Assembly (NCBI GenBank): GCA_947095585.1
Contig: OX352761.1
Span: forward strand, 129,920,277 to 129,984,276
Origin: Nephrocerus scutellatus
Taxonomy: Eukaryota > Arthropoda > Insecta > Diptera > Pipunculidae
Direction: 5' to 3'
Length of the DNA stretch: 64,000 nucleotides
The notes beneath the pieces are model-generated. The model did no database searches and was not told the origin of the DNA. It saw only the letters and a list, made by a program, of their open reading frames with translations. A program made the translations under genes and the position numbers. This document shows positions 57,641-64,000 of this stretch, one piece after another. The stretch's first letter is position 1. Each line of letters opens with the position of its first letter.

Positions 57641-59504
57641 TAATATACTAACTAATATACCATATACGAGTAGGTAATTAAAAAAATCAACCCATAAAAA
57701 CTAAAAATTTCTTGTAAATTCTTCAATAACCAAAATTTTATATGAAGTGTTTTCGAGTTTTGTCAATTGATATTTGGGCTTGCGGTTACGCGGTAAATAT
57801 AAAGTTAACCAATTTATTACTAACAACGACTAATATTTTCTTAAAAATTATCCATTAACCTACCGCAATAAATTTTTCCATACTCCTGATTTTTAAATAC
57901 TTCCTCTAGTGATGTACTCTTAATATTTACATTTAATCAAATAAATCATACAAAAGCCCCAATGGGATTAAATGCAATCTGTAATTCATTTTCATTACAT
58001 TTACATTACGTCTGAAACAAATTGAGATATGTGTTTGGTTTTAGAAAACCCCCTGCTGACAAAATAAGCAATGAACGCTTGAATTGCACGCTGCGGCGCT
58101 ATTGACTGAAAGTTGCAAAACGAAGACAGTCAGTAAGCGTACTGGCAACAAAATGGCTGGGAGTGCTAAGCGTTGACATCCTTTAAATAATTTTTGCAAT
58201 ACTTCAGTACTATTTAGGAAATTTCAACCAAATTGAAGAACATCATTTTTATTTTTAGAACATGCGCCGCCGAACCATTGCCCATCACGATTGGGTGTAA
58301 TATTTTACAACAAAATTATATTTTTGGCTACACATTTTGAATATGACTTAATATAATAACAAGTGGTAAGATTTTAATAAGAATTTGTAAAGTTTAACGA
58401 ACCTTAAGAAAGAATACAACAGTCCTCTTGAGAGCGAAATTTAAAAATTATCATCCGCATTATGCTAATGATGACTACGAACGAAAAGAGTCAAGCGAAA
58501 ATGAATTCTTTACAAGGCAAAATGAGATAACCGACAGTTTGCTTGTAGAATAAGGATAATCATCATCACTCAATTGAAGTGTCATTGTCGCCTTCATCGT
58601 CTGTCAGGATCTTGATCTACAAATTGAAATTTTTGCTGTTACACTTTGTACATGGTACGTCTGCTCATTATGATGGAGATTCTAAGAACAAAGTCTCTCT
58701 TCCTAAAGTTATGTAAATTTGGTCTTATCATTTTCTTTTAAATTTCTCTTCACTTACTTGATTTAAATAGTTTATTCTGTTTTTATTTTGATTGCTTGGC
58801 ATAAATTGCAATAACATAGTCTAGAGCCGATTGTGTTGAACAATTAACGTAAATTAAGTGAGGGAACCTTTACAGCGGCCACCTTTAGAAAAAAAAATCA
58901 AACAAATACGTACATTTAAATTTTATTGAAATATTTGGATAGTTAAGAGAGTATAACAAAATAAAAGAATTGAAAACATGAATCGCTGTACGGACAATAT
59001 ATTCTGGCAATGGGGAGATTATTTTACTGCTTTAGTTTTTTTGGTCTCATTTATTTTCTGTTTCGTTTTCTGTGCGCAGGAGGAGAATTCTTTATAAAAT
59101 TATTTTTTTGTACAAACAACAAGCAAGGTTTGCATTGAAAGAATTATCGCAAAACTAAAGGTAACGCGATTTGAATCGGGTTATATAGACGCTTCGTCAC
59201 TGTAATATTGTATACTTTACATTAGTGATAGTGACTATAATAAAAACATATGTTTATTCGTTTATTATCGATAAATAAATGATCGGGTGCCTTATTTCAA
59301 TAATACTTCAATTGCATTGAATTTGTTTACATAACAACAGAAAAACTTGGAATCAAATAAACAAAACCGCAGTCGGTAATGCCTGGCTACTAAACATCCC
59401 ATCCTCATGTCATAATTAAGACAATTGGCTCACCACAGGAATTAAACTATCAAATGACAGTTGAAGTGTATTTTGAGTTGGATCATACATTAGGTCACGT
59501 GCCA
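57641..59504. other. No gene recognised
   Basis: AT-rich non-coding sequence. The segment near 57670-57735 (CAACCCATAAAAACTAAAAA) is similar to 60630-60690. Confidence 0.4.
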
Positions 59505-59670
59505 ATCATATTTTTTTTATAATGTACACACGCTCAATGGATATGCACACTTATTATGCTTAGCAGAGCGTAGGCGTTAGAAAATTCGGCGGAGGAATAG
59601 ATGTCTATGCGCACGTGTCTTAAATGACTACAGATCATACAAATGCATGATCATACAATACAAATCGGAC
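59505..59670. repeat. Dispersed repeat, copy 2 of 3
   Basis: Aligns with 13185-13345 in the same orientation through GTACACACGC, TGCTTAGCAGAGCGTAGGCG and GCGCACGTGTCTTAAATGAC. Downstream part also matches 63552-63603. Confidence 0.55.
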
Positions 59671-59819
59671 AATTTATTTCAAATAATTATGCGGCGAAAG
59701 AAATCATCTATAAATTGGTTAGTACGTCCGAAGATAGGCTTAATGGTAGATCCGTGAGCACGAGTTGAGGCACGGGTATTTCGGACTAGTTGGAAGATGG
59801 GCGGGGGACATCTGAATAT

Positions 59820-60311
59820 TTATTTTGAACAAAGCTTGTTGTTGACGCTCATACCGAGTATTGCGAGCTTTTCAGTTTCTCTGATGCAAGATCCATTTGT
59901 GGATAAAGGATGAGGGTTCGAATTACGCTTAGACGACAAAAGACAGCATTGCGTTTTGGATGCGTTCAATTCTACTCTAGTGTGTAATCCCCACCTTGTT
60001 ATGCTGTTAAGGTCAGAATTTAATGTTCTTAACATACGTTGTTGTGCAAGTTCTACTTGCGATGAAAAGGGGCTTGCAGATACCGTGAAATCATTTGTAA
60101 AGCTAAGAGTACTTTCATCAGCTAAAGAATGAATTACATTAGAAGTGGCGGGTAGAAGATCATTAATGAAAATGAGAAAGAGTGTCGGAGACAAAACAGA
60201 ACCTTGGGGAACACCATTGTTTATGCAATGATCATTAGATTTGAAACCGTACAATGAGACCTTATTTGAAAGGTCAGAAAGGTAGTTACTTGTCCTTTTC
60301 CAATCAAGCAC
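59820..60311 (-). mobile_element. Jockey/BS-type LINE reverse transcriptase fragment
   Basis: A 163-codon frame holds the RT palm: GVPQGSVLSPTLFLIFINDL, then IHSLADESTLSF where intact elements have YADDTA-like residues, then a thumb-like segment WGLHTRVELNASKTQCCLLS. The order and spacing are those of Jockey-clade ORF2. The change of the catalytic YADD to LADE removes one metal-binding Asp, so the enzyme would be dead even though the frame is open. 5' and 3' parts of the element are missing. Confidence 0.85.
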
Positions 60312-63300
60312 GGCCTTATATAAGCTTCGATGGCGTGCATGATGAAGGTGGCATTATAGAAAACACCACAAACAAACAGACAGGTCATAGGTTAACCTCT
60401 GAAGCCATGTGAATTCGTTAGAGCCAGAAAGAAAACTTGAGTTGAATACGTCATACGCACTTAACGTTGATGTTCTGGTGTTAAATTGAGTTGAGGATAA
60501 ATTTTGACAAATTTATCGCATTATGAGAATGAAATAAATTTATTGTACGAGAATCTTCTCGTACTGTTATCAAATGCAAGTAATTAATCGAGCGGAAAAA
60601 AATTTTCGAATTTGACAATAAAAAAAAAAACAACCCATAAAAATTAAAATTTTTCATCTAAATTCTCTAATCGCAGAAATTGATATGGGAGCCCCTCGAT
60701 CCTGGGCAATTTTTTTTTATTGTAGGAGAAAATCATCGAAACAAACATTTGACATCAGATGTTAAAATTGAAAAAGCTCAGATCATTTTATTCTGAGCAC
60801 TTAGAGCACGCTCATACTCTGAGCAAATAAGAAACACGAACATTTATCTTGAGAACTCTTTGACTGCTCTGAACTAATTTATGAAAACGCCAAATGACAG
60901 AATATTGTGAAAACTTGTTGTTCTATCTGTAAGTTGATATCGACAACAAAAAAAACGACATCAATAAAAATACAATTCAGTATATAATAAAAATGTAAGT
61001 TGAAGTAAGCATAAAACATGTATGTCTCGTTTCATTTGCTGGGTTCATTTGTGCGTGCGCTAAGATTTCTCTCTCTCTCTCCACCACCAACAAAACCATG
61101 CAGCGCCATGAGTTAATATTACAGTTTGCTTTCAATTGGGTTACTTTTTGTTGGTTTGCCAATCAATTCATCCTAATGACAAGTTTTTTTTTTAATTTTG
61201 TTCGATCTGACTACTTCTGGGTTACTTTTAGTTTGAATAGGTGGGATCTCTCAGCATATTTACACCATGAAATCCCCTTATGCTGATTTCTCACACCTAT
61301 GAAATATAAGAAGACTTAAAGGAACTAGAAGGACATCCTCTGTGCTTTGGAACGCATTCAATATTTATCACCATCATCAGAGTAGAAAACAGAGCGTAAA
61401 GCAAATGGCCACTTGACTTAAATTCTTAAATAGATAGACTGAGTACTTCTTTGATTTACAGACGCTGAAACGACCGGTGTAGTGTCTATTTCTTTTCAGC
61501 AACCCCAATCTCTTGAGAGATTCAATCGTGAAATTGACCTAGAATTTTTTTATTACAGATACAAATTGTTGTGTATGCATTTCTGATGAACGAACGAACG
61601 GTTGGATAGATGGATGAACATTTATATGTAAGGTGGCAAATGGAATATTGTCGAAACGTTTGTTAGCGTCCTCGTCGTGGTTCGTTCTCAGTGTACACAT
61701 AGTTATTTAGGTAGAATGAACTCATTTTGAGTGCAAACAGTTTAGAAAAAACTATGTGAAGATGACTTTATAGGAAGTTTATGTGAAAAAAAGTCTCAAA
61801 AGAAAAGTCTTAAATAGTTTGTTCTAATTACATATTTAGTTCTCGGAGAGATTCAAATTAGCAGTCAACGGGGAAGCTTAGTCACTGATTTTTTAAGGCA
61901 ATTTAGGAAACTCAAGAAGGAGAATTTCTCAGATGCAATCAAAGTTGGGGGGGTGAAATTCCCAAATGGGGACAATTGGAAAATCCTTCAGTTAGACTGA
62001 AGTCAAAATTGGATTACGCTTTAATGGATGTAAATCGTAATTGTAATCGATTGTCAATTTTCTTCGTGTAATGAAAATCTGCAAATGCAAATTGATGCAA
62101 ATAGGTCTATTCATTTGATGTGATTTGAGCAGACGGCGGATATTGATTGGTTTATGCGATACGAAAGCGACTGCTTAATAATGTGTACCTTCAATAGTGC
62201 TTGCAAAATCAATCCATTCGTATAGTAAAGTTTTTTCAATCGTTTTTGCAGATTGCTGCCATGTGAGATCCCAAATATTAAATCAAATCATTTCTATTAT
62301 TAAAGTGTGTTGATTTTTTTTTGTTAAGAAACAGAGGAGGAAAGAGATGTCTGTGAGCTTGTGTTTTGATAGCCCGTGGATCGTAGCGATTTGAAAAGAC
62401 AGAGCTTGGTAAAGTATTCTACACACGTGTTGTACGGCTACAGAACGAATCTCAGAACTTAACTGTACTTGTATGCGTTTGGTGTCGATTGTTAAGAAAA
62501 CAATTCGATGTTCAATGCTGTGGAAAAGTAAGACCTTTCTTCTCTTTACTTTCTTTCTAAACACCTCTTACAAGCATTTAACCACAATTAAAGTGATTAC
62601 ATATAGTTAATTAATTATGCTAACGACAGCCCAAACATGCAGTTATCACGTTTATCAAGTTATCTTTAAAATAAATGTCTACAAGCAGACTTCTAAAATA
62701 CTATCGTAAATTTAATTGATGGCATATTATATTGACTGATGGGAAAACGTGTACTAACCCTTGGAATCTATCTCATAAACAATCTAAAACAACCAGGTTA
62801 ATTCTATCGCACTTGTATCTTTCTCTTGCGTACCTCACAAATGTACACCATGTTTACATCGACTTAGCTAAACTAACTAAGCTTATTGTTGAAACCGACC
62901 TCCTTTGATTGATCTGAATTTTATTTTTGCAATTAGCTTAATTAGTTGTGACATTGTTTGAAAGCCGTTGTGACAGTTGATATGAAATGATAATTTCTGA
63001 GAAAAAAAGCGGTGCATTAATTGAACTTTGCAAGAATTATCCCGTCTTGCTCTTCTGTATGAACAATTTTTAACGCTCATCACATAAGAGATAAGTATGC
63101 GGTAGAAAATAATTAGCACTTGCAGGGATAATCACCTGGCGTAACCAGAGCGAAATGACTGCTATGAGTTTGTTGGAAGGATAAGAACAGAAGTGATGAA
63201 AGCCGATTAAGAACTTTTCAATTAGATAGGTACTCGAGAACTTGTGAATGGATACAAGTGAACTTTTTCTATTTGATTGTTTAACACTTAAGAAATTGCA

Positions 63301-63540
63301 GGAACCGTGAGTACTATGCAGTGTGAATTGATATCGCTTAACCTTAAGCCAGGCAAGAAATTATTTAGGTAAAGAATTAAGAAGAAAGAATATTTCAACT
63401 CTAAAAATCTAACGTCAAAGTCTGACTTTCAGCGTATTTTTGTGTTGTTGTGTTGTGAAGGATGTAGGTGGAAGTTATTGTGTGCAATTAATGTTAAACG
63501 TTGACATTCTTTGTCTAATTGCGTTTTTCTGGTAAACATC
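60312..63540. other. No gene recognised
   Basis: Non-coding as far as I can see. It holds a (TC)n run at about 61067-61080. No convincing exon series, tRNA or transposon protein was found. Confidence 0.4.
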
Positions 63541-63551
63541 TACAATATATA

Positions 63552-63603
63552 TTGCTATGCACACGTGTCATAAATGACTGCAGATCATAGAAATACATTA
63601 TTA
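63552..63603. repeat. Dispersed repeat, copy 3 of 3, partial
   Basis: TATGCACACGTGTCATAAAT, GACTGCAGATCATA and AAATACAT match the second half of the copies at 13185 and 59505. Confidence 0.5.
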
Positions 63604-63900
63604 TACGAGGGCGGGTCAATATGTCAGTGACTTTTTGAATTTCCCGCCTCTTAACTGCAAGGGCAACACTGCTCCTGTCAACAGGCATCTGTCAGTTGAC
63701 TCCTGTCAAAATTTAAATAAGCTGCGTCATTTAGTTTGTGTTTCCTCGTTGTGTCCTCGCGTTATTTGGATGCATCCATCCATCCGTCGAGCGCCTGTTT
63801 GGAACCTGTTTGTTTGCATTATATTGTGAGAGGAATGAAAATGTATCCACACTTTAAAAAAGTACCCCAAAGATTCAAATAAAAGGTCGTCTACGATTTT
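63604..63900 (+). mobile_element. Mariner-like 5' end
   Basis: TACGAGGGCGGGTCAATATG following TTA is typical of the 5' inverted repeat of irritans-type mariner elements, and sequence like an untranslated leader follows. No transposase frame is recognisable before the window ends, so it is an end fragment or an element continuing in broken form. Confidence 0.45.
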
Positions 63901-64000
63901 TAGTGCTACATAAATTTTACTACAGGAATTCATGAGGAAAATTATTTTTTAATTAGGTATATTGTATATTATGAAAAAATTTACCGTTGGAGTTATATAA

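Overview
The window is nuclear DNA of an insect, almost certainly a higher fly (Diptera). It is AT-rich and has short GT-AG introns, mostly 55-70 nt. The SR-protein gene is a near-identical match to what I recall of Drosophila B52/SRp55. Transposon debris is dense: an RTE-like LINE, Jockey-type LINEs, a tRNA-derived SINE, Tc1, mariner, a pogo/Tigger-like element and several MITE families. I cannot name the genus or species. There are no operons; genes are single transcription units separated by repeats.

Layout. 559-1086 (+): three-exon homologue of human C15orf61. 2236-3861 (-): histidine acid phosphatase. 4.4-5.7 kb: repeats. 6053-6589 (+): small acidic protein I do not recognise, rebuilt from two exons. 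8100-8468 (-): chibby. 8782-10700 (+): ten-exon coiled-coil gene resembling SCLT1, head-to-head with chibby across a 313-bp interval that carries a perfect match to the RFX X-box consensus. 10779-11722 (-): Vps22/SNF8 (ESCRT-II), tail-to-tail with the previous gene. 12-18 kb: intergenic sequence with a decayed RpL10 pseudogene and RTE debris. 18186-18548 (+): small secreted protein with a chitin-binding-like cysteine pattern. 19-23 kb: MITE and tandem-repeat cluster. 23163-31532 (-): B52/SRp55 in eight coding exons, with a 6.4-kb intron 4 full of repeats. 33917-36314 (+): FERRY3 (C12orf4) homologue. 37.6-38.9 kb: RTE copy. 40533-49811 (-): ANKRD50 homologue in seven coding exons (about 2171 aa) with SINE and LINE fragments in its last intron. 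51-64 kb: no cellular gene seen; RTE, a nested Tc1/mariner pair, a SINE, a Jockey RT fragment and a mariner end.

How the genes relate. The clearest functional link is chibby with the SCLT1-like gene: both are centriole or cilium factors in known biology, and they share a divergent promoter with an X-box-like site. The other genes (acid phosphatase, ESCRT-II, splicing factor, Rab5-effector subunit, ankyrin/NTPase scaffold) look like ordinary unlinked housekeeping genes. The orphan gene, the acidic coding-like segments in B52 intron 4, and the unexplained inverted coding-like segments at 6.9-8.0 kb are the least explained parts of the window. I found no CRISPR array, prokaryotic defence system or intact virus.
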